Source of the DNA: Chitinophagaceae bacterium
GTDB lineage: Bacteria > Bacteroidota > Bacteroidia > Chitinophagales > Chitinophagaceae
Length of the DNA stretch: 64,000 nucleotides
Assembly: GCA_016702745.1 (NCBI GenBank)
Contig: JADJDJ010000005.1
Location: forward strand, 124,001 to 188,000
Direction of reading: 5' to 3'
Positions 1 through 8,637 of the stretch are shown one piece after another. Both the position numbers and the translations under genes were made by a program. Below the pieces are notes generated by a model. The model saw only the letters and a program-made list of their open reading frames with translations. It had not been told where the DNA came from and made no database searches. Each line of letters starts with the position of its first letter. The stretch's first letter is position 1.

Positions 1-1
1 T

Positions 2-292
2 CGTAACAGTCAGGAAGAAACCAGCACGGCCACTGCAGAAACAACAGTCACCAAACTGCAACTGTTCCCTAACCCGGTACAGGATCAACTCAGGGTTTCC
101 GGACTGAATCCGGACGAGTACGATAAACTTTTTGTGTACAATATGCAGGGAGCCGTACTCTATCAGCAAAAAATAAGTACCGCTTCTGCTTTGCTTGACC
201 TGACGAATTTCTCTGCTGGGGTGTACCTGCTGGTGTTGAAATCATCAGTCAGCTTAAAAGAGAAAACCATCAAATTCCTGGTGAGTAAATAA
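2..292 (+). CDS. C-terminal end of a T9SS-secreted protein (partial)
   Basis: Only the last 96 codons are in the window; the frame is open from base 2 and stops with TAA at 290-292. The visible part is a type A T9SS sorting domain: a LFPNPVQDQL strand near the start, then FVYNMQGAVLY and a closing FSAGVYLLVL strand with a KFLVSK tail. In the family this ~75-residue beta-sandwich directs export across the outer membrane by the type IX system and is then cleaved. The upstream catalytic or binding part is outside the window, so the function is unknown. The porT gene at 47419 fits a working T9SS in this organism. Confidence 0.85.
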   Translation, partial: RNSQEETSTATAETTVTKLQLFPNPVQDQLRVSGLNPDEYDKLFVYNMQGAVLYQQKISTASALLDLTNFSAGVYLLVLKSSVSLKEKTIKFLVSK

Positions 293-310
293 ATGAATAG
301 ACTAAAAGCT

Positions 311-498
311 GTCATACTGAGCTTGTCGAAGTAGAGTTTGTCGAAGTAGAGCTTGTCGAAGTAGAGCCTGTCGAAGTAGAGCTTGTCGAAATAGAATATA
401 ACTTCCTGTAGAGTTGTCATACTGAGCTTGTCGAAGTAGAGCTGTCGAAGTAGAGCCGTCGAAGTAGAGCCGTCGAAGTGCTACAACTCTACAGGAAG
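311..498. repeat. Tandem 14-15 bp repeat with flanking inverted arms
   Basis: Two blocks of a tandem unit resembling AGCTTGTCGAAGTAG are present. The first block (about 311-392) has five 15-bp units. The second (about 418-480) has four units that shorten by one or two bases. The second block sits between perfect 16-bp inverted arms, CTTCCTGTAGAGTTGT at 402-417 and its complement at 483-498. Each block begins with GTCATACTGAGCTTGTCGA, a word common in Bacteroidota intergenic repeats (general recollection). The reverse strand reads as a repetitive peptide (YFDKL repeated), which is not a gene. Confidence 0.85.
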
Positions 499-517
499 AA
501 TAAAAAGAATAATACGT

Positions 518-2353
518 TTACTTGATCGGCGCCACTGTTTTCTCCAGAAACGCCCTTGGATTTTCTCTGGCAATCACATCGAAATCTGCTTCTCTTAATC
601 CGCCCATCATTAATCCAAGTAAGTCTTTATCACTATTGTGATTACGTACCACAAAGAAATCGGTGCCAAACAAAACCCGTTTACGTAATCCCGGGTTTTG
701 CAGGGTTTGGGTCAGCAGGGGAGTGACCAATGTATTTTGATGGAGGATATAACTGATATCGGCATAGACCTGCGGGTATTGTAGCATCATACTGCAGATG
801 ATCGTGTACCAGTCGGCCCCCTTCCAGATTTGTTCTGTCCGGGTACGAGATGCTTTGTTCTCCCCATCATTGAAAAAATCCAGTCCGCTATCCGGAAATT
901 CATTCAGTTTACTGCTATAGTTATCCCGGTCTTTCTCCAGGAAATTTTTCCATTCATCATCTCCTCCGAAATGGCCAAGACAGATTTTTAAATGCCGCAG
1001 ATCACTGCTGAGCGGGGTATTGATATCCTTGTAGCCAAAAAGGGATTGCAGACGCTGATCGGTGGAACGGCCAATGATTTTTCTTAAGAGTGGTTCTTCC
1101 AGCAAGCAGAGATAGTTCATCGGATGGGTAAAATTCACCGAGTAATTCAGGTTCTTTCTTTCGGGAAGAATCAGGGGTCTGAATTGCATTTCTCCCTGCG
1201 CATCGCGGCCGGCAAATTCTTCAAAGACGGGATGCTGGTACCATTCCGGTTTTTTCCAGCCGCGGTAATAAATAGTGCCCCGGATGCAATGCGTTAATAC
1301 CGGCAAGCCATTATCGGCTGCATATTTCCAGAGGGGAAGTAATTTTTCATCAAAGGCATAATAACCCAGGGCAGGGTAGATTTTAAAGCCGCTGAAATGA
1401 TGGGTTTCAATCAGGTCTTTAATAAAACAATCACGCAGGACTATTTTATTCCCCTTGCCTTCCGGTTTAAAATCATAATCAAAATAAATTTTATCACCCG
1501 GTTGGGAATTGATTTCATTTTCTGGAGCAACAAACCTGCGGGGGTCGGCAAATACAAACGGATAGCAGGTATCCGGATTAGCTCTTCTGACAGCAGCCAG
1601 TTCTGCCATTTGCTGGCGATACCGGGATTTCTTATTGGGTTTACCTGCCTTCATGTATTCCATATCCATGGGCAATACCACAAAACCTGTATGAGCGGGA
1701 TACTGGTTTTTCAGCATGCTGAAGGTTTTGTTTTGTTTTTTATGAAAGGCATGACGGCCAATGCTGAGATAGCGGATGGCCAGTTCTTTACTTTGTTTAC
1801 CGGGAAGATGCGACAATAGTCCCCAGATTTTATTGAGTACAAAAAAGATAAGATTGCGTCCACTGGGAATAAATAAGAGTACAACTATTACCAGGAGAAT
1901 CTGTCCGGTTAAACCCGGAATGGATAATAAGAGATGTTTGGATCGCAGCCAGTTTTCCAGGCTGTCCATTTTTTTGATCCACCCAGCATTCCCGTTTTTC
2001 AGAAAAGTACCGAACCAGTGATAGAGAATAAAAACAGCATGAATGGTCAGGAAGAGTCCGGTGATCCACTTCAGGGCAAGTGGAATAAAATACCTGGCTA
2101 AAAAGGCTTTCCAGCTGTTCAGTAAGCGGGCAATATTTTTATACCAGGGCATGAATTGCCAGCGGTAAGGTCCGTTGTAATACCAACGGAATAACCGGAC
2201 AATTCCGGAAAGTGGCAAGAGGAAATAAAGCGGCCAGGGTAAAAATGTTTTGGCCAGCCAGGGTGGCACATGATCACCGGTGAAAATATGCGTATGGCAG
2301 TTGATGATGGGAGCTTTAGGACCCTTTTCAGTTTCTTTCTTGTCGGTTGTCAT
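518..2353 (-). CDS. Amidohydrolase-family TIM-barrel protein with a membrane insert
   Basis: A 611-residue protein. The metal-binding signature of amidohydrolase family 2 is visible in order: HTH at residues 20-22 (NCHTHIF), H355 in VLTHC, H461 in CLGHFGG and an Asp near 564 in LFGTDFF. Between the HTH strand and the rest of the barrel lies an unusual stretch, about residues 35-165, with three hydrophobic segments (near 40-55, 93-115 and 140-163). The enzyme is therefore probably membrane-anchored. The substrate is unknown; family members hydrolyse or decarboxylate small cyclic or acidic compounds. It starts 15 bp after the M19 peptidase gene on the same strand, so the two are probably co-transcribed. 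Confidence 0.75.
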   Translation of the reverse strand: MTTDKKETEKGPKAPIINCHTHIFTGDHVPPWLAKTFLPWPLYFLLPLSGIVRLFRWYYNGPYRWQFMPWYKNIARLLNSWKAFLARYFIPLALKWITGLFLTIHAVFILYHWFGTFLKNGNAGWIKKMDSLENWLRSKHLLLSIPGLTGQILLVIVVLLFIPSGRNLIFFVLNKIWGLLSHLPGKQSKELAIRYLSIGRHAFHKKQNKTFSMLKNQYPAHTGFVVLPMDMEYMKAGKPNKKSRYRQQMAELAAVRRANPDTCYPFVFADPRRFVAPENEINSQPGDKIYFDYDFKPEGKGNKIVLRDCFIKDLIETHHFSGFKIYPALGYYAFDEKLLPLWKYAADNGLPVLTHCIRGTIYYRGWKKPEWYQHPVFEEFAGRDAQGEMQFRPLILPERKNLNYSVNFTHPMNYLCLLEEPLLRKIIGRSTDQRLQSLFGYKDINTPLSSDLRHLKICLGHFGGDDEWKNFLEKDRDNYSSKLNEFPDSGLDFFNDGENKASRTRTEQIWKGADWYTIICSMMLQYPQVYADISYILHQNTLVTPLLTQTLQNPGLRKRVLFGTDFFVVRNHNSDKDLLGLMMGGLREADFDVIARENPRAFLEKTVAPIK

Positions 2354-2368
2354 AAAATGAATCGTTGA

Positions 2369-3919
2369 TCAGGTGTACCATTCCTGTAAAAAAGCCAGGG
2401 CGTTCTGATAAAAAATCTGATCCAGTAATTGCTCCGGACTAATATGGTCTGATACCTTGAAATGAGCTTTCTCTTCAAATTCAGCTTCCCAACTTATAAA
2501 ATTAGTAAGTAATAATTCTTTGAAGCTGGCCAAAGCGGTTACATTCGGACAACTATCAACCGGATTGATCATGCCATCGAAGTCGGAGCCGATACATATT
2601 TTACTGGCCATGACTGACAGGTCAATACCATGGTTCCTGGCAATATTGAACAAGTGAAAGACCTGGTTCAGGAAATGCCGGGTATGAAAGCGGTCGGTTC
2701 TCCTTCGGTCAGTTGGCGTATCAATATGTTCTGCTTTAAGTACAAATTCATCTCCGATAAAATTCCGGTTGGTATCGCGGAACCAGTCTTTTTCCAGGGG
2801 GCTGATTACTTCACTGTCATAAATTTCTTCGGTATAGCCTTCTCCCATCATGCTTTCATCCGGTGAACCCAGGATGCGCTGATCCATGGAAAGTCCAATC
2901 AGTCCACCCGAATTAATAATGGTTACCACATCATCATCATACAAATTGATACTGCAGGGATTGAAAGAAGTACCTTCCAGGTAGCCGTTAGGTTTCAGGT
3001 ATTTCACGGGCAGGTAACCTTCGGTGTTACTTTTTGGGCGCCCCATGAAATAGCGGCAACGGTTATCGGAATGAATACCGGTTAATCCGGCATGGGTACA
3101 GACCAGTGGCCAGTGAGCCCCATGCCAGCCCAGCCCATAAACAGTCCGGCGTGCAAAGAGGCTGGTATGTTTAATATCGCAGAGGATTTGTTTTTCCTGC
3201 ATCCATTGTAATAGTTGCAGTCCTTCATTAGTCAGGCCATTGCCTCGCGGGAAAAAAGGATCCTGTTTGAAAATCTGGATGCCAAACGCATGATTGCAAA
3301 AATCATTCTGTTCCAGGTGAGCGATATTCATGGCAAAAATCCGGACGCCTCTGTTTTCGGTGAACTGTCTGAAATTGGCTTCAAAATCCGTCATGATCTG
3401 TGCCAGTGTACGACCGCTTCTTTTTCCGTAAAAAGCATGGGGGCCTTCTACATTGATAATAGCATGAATGGTATTGAGGTCAGCTGCATTATATTCATTA
3501 ATATGCCGGATCAGTTTTAATCTTTTACCACCCTGTGTAAGGTGTTGTTCCAGGTGATCCAGTTCTTCATTGAGTAATTGAAAATAAATATCACCGGTGC
3601 CGATGGCATCTACCTTGTCATTGAAAATAAACCGGGTTTGTTCTTCGTCGGCAATTTTCTGGATCAGTCCGTCATTCATCATCGCTGCTTCGGGCGGGTG
3701 CAGGGCGATGGCGATCAGGTTGAGACCGGCCGCTGCCAGCTGTGTCAGGCTGGCCTGTGAATCCACTACCTCATCAATTCCCTGGCATTTGAGTAAACGA
3801 AGGATGATATCCGGTCTGGCAAATACAAGGTGAATACGGTCCCAGGGCGTGGGTTTGTCAGCCGTCCGTGCAAACTGGGCTTTGAGCGAGGGATGGATAT
3901 GGAAGTCGAAGAAAGGCAT
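2369..3919 (-). CDS. Membrane dipeptidase-like protein (peptidase family M19)
   Basis: A 516-residue protein of the renal/membrane dipeptidase family, a zinc TIM-barrel that cleaves dipeptides, including D-amino-acid forms. Visible landmarks are the N-terminal metal pair H7 and H9 (FDFHIHPS), NVEGPHAF in the middle, the histidine in CTHAGLTG, and the family signature IGSDFDG at about 443-449. At 516 residues it is longer than the usual ~350-420, with extra sequence around residues 100-190. No signal peptide is seen, so a cytoplasmic location is likely. It is the first gene of a two-gene operon with the amidohydrolase downstream. The family call is firm; the substrate is not known. Confidence 0.8.
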   Translation of the reverse strand: MPFFDFHIHPSLKAQFARTADKPTPWDRIHLVFARPDIILRLLKCQGIDEVVDSQASLTQLAAAGLNLIAIALHPPEAAMMNDGLIQKIADEEQTRFIFNDKVDAIGTGDIYFQLLNEELDHLEQHLTQGGKRLKLIRHINEYNAADLNTIHAIINVEGPHAFYGKRSGRTLAQIMTDFEANFRQFTENRGVRIFAMNIAHLEQNDFCNHAFGIQIFKQDPFFPRGNGLTNEGLQLLQWMQEKQILCDIKHTSLFARRTVYGLGWHGAHWPLVCTHAGLTGIHSDNRCRYFMGRPKSNTEGYLPVKYLKPNGYLEGTSFNPCSINLYDDDVVTIINSGGLIGLSMDQRILGSPDESMMGEGYTEEIYDSEVISPLEKDWFRDTNRNFIGDEFVLKAEHIDTPTDRRRTDRFHTRHFLNQVFHLFNIARNHGIDLSVMASKICIGSDFDGMINPVDSCPNVTALASFKELLLTNFISWEAEFEEKAHFKVSDHISPEQLLDQIFYQNALAFLQEWYT

Positions 3920-3996
3920 GGGGTCATTTATTAGGTGATGAATGAAGCTCGGTTCTTTAAAAATGAAAAAGTGAAAAACGCTGTATAATATTTTAT

Positions 3997-5769
3997 TTAG
4001 TTCCCCGACATCCTGATATCCGGTTTTCCGCTGGTGATATTTTTTTCAGTCAGTTTAAAATAGTATAGTCCTTGTTCTTTGGAAAAAAATGTGGACTCTA
4101 AAATCTGAGGCGCAGCAGACGGGTTTGAATTTTCCGGTATTTTAATAATGGTTGGAGGGTTGCTTAATGGATATACTGCAGAAGTTGTTTTTTGTGTTGT
4201 TAAACCAACGGAAGTTTCAATTACCAGAAACCCTCTGATCGCATTCCGGTTGGAGGGTGAAATGCCAACATGCTCAAAGGATACTTTAAAGGCATTATTA
4301 TGCGGAATAAACCTGATAATATTCTTCCCGTTAAAACTGAGGTTATAAACCTGATCGGCAGCAGGGTATTCGATTACATTAGAATGCTGAATATTGTTGA
4401 CCTCAAAAACCCTGGTGGTATGACCTGCCGTAGCTTCCATTGCCAATGGAGGGAGAGTGTATTCAAATGCAATGGCAAAAAGCCCTTTGATTGGTGGTTC
4501 GGCCCATGGTTTGAGTTTGGATCCGTCATCCATTTGGTTTCTCCAGAAAAAACGACGGGAGGCATCGCAAACCACATTCAGGTTATGTACTTTCTCATTG
4601 CTGCTGGTTTCGTTCCACCAGAGTTGTTCGGCAGGGTGTATTTCCGGATGGCAGCAATGCCCTTCATCCCATATCCAGGGACCATACACGGCAATTTTTT
4701 TACCAATCCTGTCTTCATTCATTTCAATCAGCTTTGATTTGTAACCGCCGGAGGGTCTGTATTTGTCTGCAATCTCTGCTTCAAGTGATGTAAATGAACC
4801 GGACGGGCATCCTGATTCGCCGGATATTGACAAACTGCCATAGTATTGTGATTTCATCAAGGTAGTATACTCCGGGCCATGGGCCTCCGTTAGCAGCTGA
4901 GTAAATGCGGGATCCGGTTTGATATCAATATTCGCATCAAAGTCTTCAAAAGTACCCTCAATATGTACCTGGTGTACCCTCGTAATTTCTCCGGTCAGCG
5001 TTCTTTTGAAGTAAGGTGTTGAGCGGTGATCACGCTGATTTTTCTGGAGGTACCAGAAATTCAGGTTATCCGGTATCAGCAGATTGTTGGATGCACGTTC
5101 AAAACAGGCAGAGCCAAGTTCTTCAATACCTCTGAAATCATTCCCAATAATACCTAATTGCGTATTCATGGCTCTTTCCCAAAGTGATCGGCCTTCCGGT
5201 GTTTGAATTCCCAGCTGATTGATACTGGTATTGGGGCCATTCACTGCCAGTACACTGGGTGTGGTTGGTAATGGAGCTTCAATGGGAGGAGAAACTACAG
5301 CAACTGTATTGGGTGGTCCGGGATTGGCTTTTTTACGTTCCCAATGTCCCGGAATAAATTGTCCGTTAACCATGGCATTTCTGGCCCATACATAGATATT
5401 ATCTTTCGTAGCGCTGAAAACAACCAGGTACGATAATTTTTTACTGAATTGAAGGGTACTCAGATCCGCCACATCTTCGAGTAAGTCAACCGCTATACCA
5501 TACCCTTTTCCCTGGCTGGCATGTTCATAGAGGTAAGCAACCATTCCATCAGGTACACGAATGGAAGCAGCCTGATCATTAAAGTCAGTTAGCAGGTATT
5601 CACCGGGTCCAAATGATTTACTGGCACCGCTGAAATTGCTATTTTCAAAAAGTATTACCAGTTTTTTCTGAATAAGTACTCCCTCTGCCCTTCTTACCCT
5701 GACAGGTTTTTGGCTGACTACCTGGAATGAGGAGACCAGGAGAATAGCCATTACAAATGACTTTTTCAT
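3997..5769 (-). CDS. Secreted protein with N-terminal beta/gamma-crystallin domain
   Basis: A 590-residue protein with a signal peptide (MKKSFVMAILLVSSFQVVSQ). Residues ~35-125 resemble a beta/gamma-crystallin double Greek key: LFENSNFSGASKSF, a GPGEYLLTDFNDQAASI strand, then VAYLYEHASQGKGY and a KKLSYLVVF end. These folds are often calcium-binding and structural (family knowledge). A Pro-rich linker near 150-175 leads to a large domain of unknown function. That domain contains VYGPWIWDEGHCCHPEIHP (about 365-385), a GPW...HPEIHP pattern I have seen in other secreted bacterial proteins without assigned function. The gene starts 78 bp upstream of the M19 peptidase and may stand alone. Confidence 0.65.
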   Translation of the reverse strand: MKKSFVMAILLVSSFQVVSQKPVRVRRAEGVLIQKKLVILFENSNFSGASKSFGPGEYLLTDFNDQAASIRVPDGMVAYLYEHASQGKGYGIAVDLLEDVADLSTLQFSKKLSYLVVFSATKDNIYVWARNAMVNGQFIPGHWERKKANPGPPNTVAVVSPPIEAPLPTTPSVLAVNGPNTSINQLGIQTPEGRSLWERAMNTQLGIIGNDFRGIEELGSACFERASNNLLIPDNLNFWYLQKNQRDHRSTPYFKRTLTGEITRVHQVHIEGTFEDFDANIDIKPDPAFTQLLTEAHGPEYTTLMKSQYYGSLSISGESGCPSGSFTSLEAEIADKYRPSGGYKSKLIEMNEDRIGKKIAVYGPWIWDEGHCCHPEIHPAEQLWWNETSSNEKVHNLNVVCDASRRFFWRNQMDDGSKLKPWAEPPIKGLFAIAFEYTLPPLAMEATAGHTTRVFEVNNIQHSNVIEYPAADQVYNLSFNGKNIIRFIPHNNAFKVSFEHVGISPSNRNAIRGFLVIETSVGLTTQKTTSAVYPLSNPPTIIKIPENSNPSAAPQILESTFFSKEQGLYYFKLTEKNITSGKPDIRMSGN

Positions 5770-6099
5770 GCGTGCAATTTGAGATGAAAAAATATTGTTT
5801 CTGTCGTTTACTAGTGTGCGGAAATCGGTGGGTCAACCAGGGGGCGTGTAAATAATGCCATTAAAGATGGGGAAAATAAAGGAGAAGACAAATACCACTA
5901 AGCGGGATATTTTGATAGGTTCAGGTATGAATCCATTTTTTTAATCTGGTATAGGGAGGCAAGTATCAATGGAAAATCAGCAGATAGAGAGAAATCCGGG
6001 AAATTAGTTAAAACTTACAGCGCATACCTTTATTGCAGTACCTGGCCTTACCGGAGATTTTTCTTTGCTGCCATGCTTTGTAAATGCTGTTGAATTATA
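5770..6099. other. Intergenic region without a recognised gene
   Basis: I find no convincing reading frame and no RNA gene here. It holds the upstream region of the crystallin-domain gene on the minus strand. No clear TAnnTTTG box was found in that orientation. Confidence 0.6.
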
Positions 6100-6101
6100 A
6101 T

Positions 6102-6135
6102 AAAAAATGGGTAAAGGCCATCCGGCTTTACCCAT
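6102..6135 (-). terminator. Rho-independent terminator downstream of the gene remnant
   Basis: A perfect 10-bp stem ATGGGTAAAG (6107-6116) pairs with CTTTACCCAT (6126-6135) across a 9-nt loop. On the minus strand it is followed by a T run (complement of 6102-6106), as expected for the end of the minus-strand remnant at 6218. Confidence 0.75.
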
Positions 6136-6217
6136 CTCTGGTTATACAAAATGCTCAGGCATGTAATCTGGCGATGAATACAGAAATTTTATCTTACAAG
6201 TATTTCCGGAATACTAC

Positions 6218-6672
6218 TCACGCACACAACTCCACCTTAAACGCTAAACTGAAATAGCTGTAAAAATTCTCTTTGAGCTGGCTGGTATCACTGCTCCATT
6301 CCTGACCAAAGCCAAAGGGCTTGCGGGCATGACTGGCAGCTTCTCCAATACCAATGATTCCTTTATCTGTTTGCAGGCGGAAAGCATAATGCCCATTTTG
6401 TTGCAGACTCACCGGGTCTAATTCAAAACGCAACCAGCGGGATTCATCATTTCTTTCAATATCCAGGCTGCTTTTTCCAATCGATGGGCCCCATTCATGG
6501 GTTACCGGATCAAATTCATGCAGGGTTAACTCCACCGCACCAGGCTGGGTAACAGCAGATGAATAAATCTGTATATTATTGAGCTGGCCACCGGCCGGAC
6601 AGGAAAAGTCTGACCAGCCAAACGGTCGTTGGCATCATGGGATAAATGTCCAATCCTCAGTCCCGGGATTAT
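6218..6672 (-). pseudogene. C-terminal remnant of a secreted beta-sandwich protein, frameshifted
   Basis: The minus strand is open without a stop from 6637 to 6218. It encodes an approximately 138-residue beta-rich segment (motifs LTLHEFDPVTHEWG, RWLRFELDPVSL, HYAFRLQTDKGIIGIGEA, KPFGFGQEW). There is no good ATG start; the only in-frame start is a GTG at 6535. A neighbouring frame carries the apparent upstream continuation (LRIGHLSHDANDRLAGQTF, about 6672-6610), joining near 6600 at a TTTT run, so the copy has at least one frameshift. Upstream of 6672 the frame closes. It resembles the terminal carbohydrate-binding-like domain of a larger secreted protein, but I cannot name the family. Degraded fragment is the most economical reading. 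Confidence 0.5.
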
Positions 6673-6983
6673 TTAACAGGGAAATGCGGATTTCCCCGGA
6701 TAATTACTAGGGATTTTGCTTAAATTCACAAAGCCCCCGGGCAAAATATTTATGTGGATAAACCCGTTTTTTGAGTGGAAATATGGTGCGTAAAGAAAAA
6801 CTCTTAGAAAATTGGTACCGTCTCAGTTCGTCACTTTAAATTCGCCTTCCTGATCGGACGGAAATATTCCACTAACATAGAAATAATCATTTCTTAAGAC
6901 GGACGGAAGATGCGCCCAGGGTCACCCGCCAGCCAGGCAGGTGAAAACTGATGGTTTAATTTTTTATCGCTATACCCAAGAAC

Positions 6984-8570
6984 ATGGACCTTTCGAACCT
7001 GAATAAAGACCGCGCTTCAAACCCACTGGGCAAACAAAGAAGAAAATCCACCCCCGACCTCGGTAGTATGGTATTCGGGAAAGTTCCCCCACAGGCCAAA
7101 GACCTGGAAGAGGCTGTTCTGGGTGCGATCATGCTGGAAAAAAGTGCCTTTGATACCGTGATCGAAATCCTGAAACCAGAATGTTTTTATGTGGAAGCCC
7201 ACCAGCGGATCTTCCGATCCATGCAGGGGCTGAGCAATAAAAGCCAGCCCATCGATATCCTGACCGTTGCAGAAGAACTGCGTTTCCGGGAAGAACTGGA
7301 AATGGTAGGCGGTGCCTATTATGTAACCAAACTGACCAATGCGGTTGTTTCATCTGCCAATATCGAAACACACGCAAGAATCATTCTGCAAAAATTCATT
7401 CAACGCGAACTGATCCGCATCAGCGGTGAAATCATCGGGGATGCATACGAAGATTCCACCGATGTGTTTGACCTGCTCGATGATGCCGAAACCAAATTGT
7501 TCGAAATCACCAATAACCACCTTCGGAAGAATTTTGATACGATCGATTCAGTGCTCGTAAAAACCATTCAGCGGATCGAAGACCTGCGCCATAAAAACGA
7601 AGATGTAACCGGTGTACCTAGTGGTTTCCCTTCTCTTGACCGGGTCACTTATGGATGGCAGCCCACCGACCTGATCATCCTGGCTGCCCGCCCTGCCGTT
7701 GGTAAAACAGCCTTTGCCCTGAACCTGGCCCGTAACGCGGCCATGCATGCTTCCAAACCTACCGGTGTAGCCCTGTTCTCACTGGAGATGAGTGCCGGTC
7801 AGCTCGTGCAAAGGATCCTGGCAGCAGAAAGCGAAATATGGCTGGAAAAAATTGCCCGTGGTAAACTGGAAGAACATGAAATGAAACAGCTCTATGCCCG
7901 CGGTATCCAGCGACTGGCACAGGCCCCACTTTTTATTGATGATACACCTGCCCTGAACATTTTTGAACTGCGTGCGAAATGCCGTCGTTTGAAAAACAAA
8001 CATAATATCGGACTAATCATTATCGACTACCTGCAGCTGATGAGTGGTACCGGAGAAAACCGGAACAGCAACCGTGAACAGGAAATCAGTAATATCTCCC
8101 GTAACCTGAAAGGACTTGCCAAAGAACTCAGTGTACCCATCATCGCCCTCTCCCAGTTGAGCCGGGCCGTGGAAACAAGGAGTGCCGGTAAAGACGGAAA
8201 CAAAATGCCACAACTGAGTGACCTCCGTGAATCCGGAGCCATCGAGCAGGATGCGGACATGGTAATGTTCCTCTACCGTCCCGAGTATTATGATATCACC
8301 AGCAATGAAATGGGAGAGAGTAATAAAGGAGAAACCCATGTGCGGATCGCCAAACACCGGAACGGTTCCCTCGAAAATATTAAACTCAAAGCCTTGCTCC
8401 ATATCCAGAAATTTGTGGAAGATGATGGCAGCGGCGGATTTGGTCCCGGACTCCCCGGCAACTGGAAACCGGTAAGTGATAATGAAGGAGAAGGCGGCGG
8501 AGCCCGTGTATTCATCCAAACCGGCAGCAAGATGAATGACCTGCCCGATGATGAAGACACACCTTTCTGA
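6984..8570 (+). CDS. dnaB: Replicative DNA helicase DnaB
   Basis: A 528-residue hexameric 5'-3' helicase that unwinds DNA at the fork. The N-terminal DnaB domain (about 35-140) includes PPQAKDLEEAVLGAIMLE. The RecA-like C-terminal domain shows Walker A AARPAVGKTAF near residue 235, Walker B LIIIDYLQLM near 350 and a QLSDLRESGAIEQDADMVMF motif near 410-430. Length and order match a standard DnaB with no intein. The C-terminus adds a Gly-rich, acidic tail ending DDEDTPF. It is monocistronic by appearance: a strong hairpin terminator follows at 8597. The 290 bp upstream hold no promoter I can identify with confidence. Confidence 0.97.
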   Translation: MDLSNLNKDRASNPLGKQRRKSTPDLGSMVFGKVPPQAKDLEEAVLGAIMLEKSAFDTVIEILKPECFYVEAHQRIFRSMQGLSNKSQPIDILTVAEELRFREELEMVGGAYYVTKLTNAVVSSANIETHARIILQKFIQRELIRISGEIIGDAYEDSTDVFDLLDDAETKLFEITNNHLRKNFDTIDSVLVKTIQRIEDLRHKNEDVTGVPSGFPSLDRVTYGWQPTDLIILAARPAVGKTAFALNLARNAAMHASKPTGVALFSLEMSAGQLVQRILAAESEIWLEKIARGKLEEHEMKQLYARGIQRLAQAPLFIDDTPALNIFELRAKCRRLKNKHNIGLIIIDYLQLMSGTGENRNSNREQEISNISRNLKGLAKELSVPIIALSQLSRAVETRSAGKDGNKMPQLSDLRESGAIEQDADMVMFLYRPEYYDITSNEMGESNKGETHVRIAKHRNGSLENIKLKALLHIQKFVEDDGSGGFGPGLPGNWKPVSDNEGEGGGARVFIQTGSKMNDLPDDEDTPF

Positions 8571-8596
8571 TAAAAGATATTATTTTGCAGTATGTC

Positions 8597-8626
8597 ATGC
8601 CGGGCTTGACCCGGCATCTTTTTTTT
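8597..8626 (+). terminator. Rho-independent terminator after dnaB
   Basis: The stem ATGCCGGG (8597-8604) pairs perfectly with CCCGGCAT (8610-8617) over a CTTGA loop and is followed by eight T (8619-8626). A related but decayed copy of the same TGTCATGCCGG word occurs near 23877, so the hairpin may belong to a dispersed repeat family. Confidence 0.85.
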
Positions 8627-8637
8627 AAGACAGCTAA

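Noticed and set aside
163..420. Reverse-strand reading of the tandem repeat giving a YFDKL-repeated peptide
   Set aside because: The periodic peptide is a by-product of the 15-bp repeat; the frame has no start context and overlaps the T9SS gene on the other strand.
311..480. CRISPR array at the TCGAAGTAG tandem repeat
   Set aside because: There are no spacers between units, unit length changes and no cas gene is present.
1397..1819. Plus-strand reading inside the amidohydrolase gene
   Set aside because: It lies wholly within a conserved gene on the other strand and shows no domain; similar antisense readings throughout the window were left out for the same reason.
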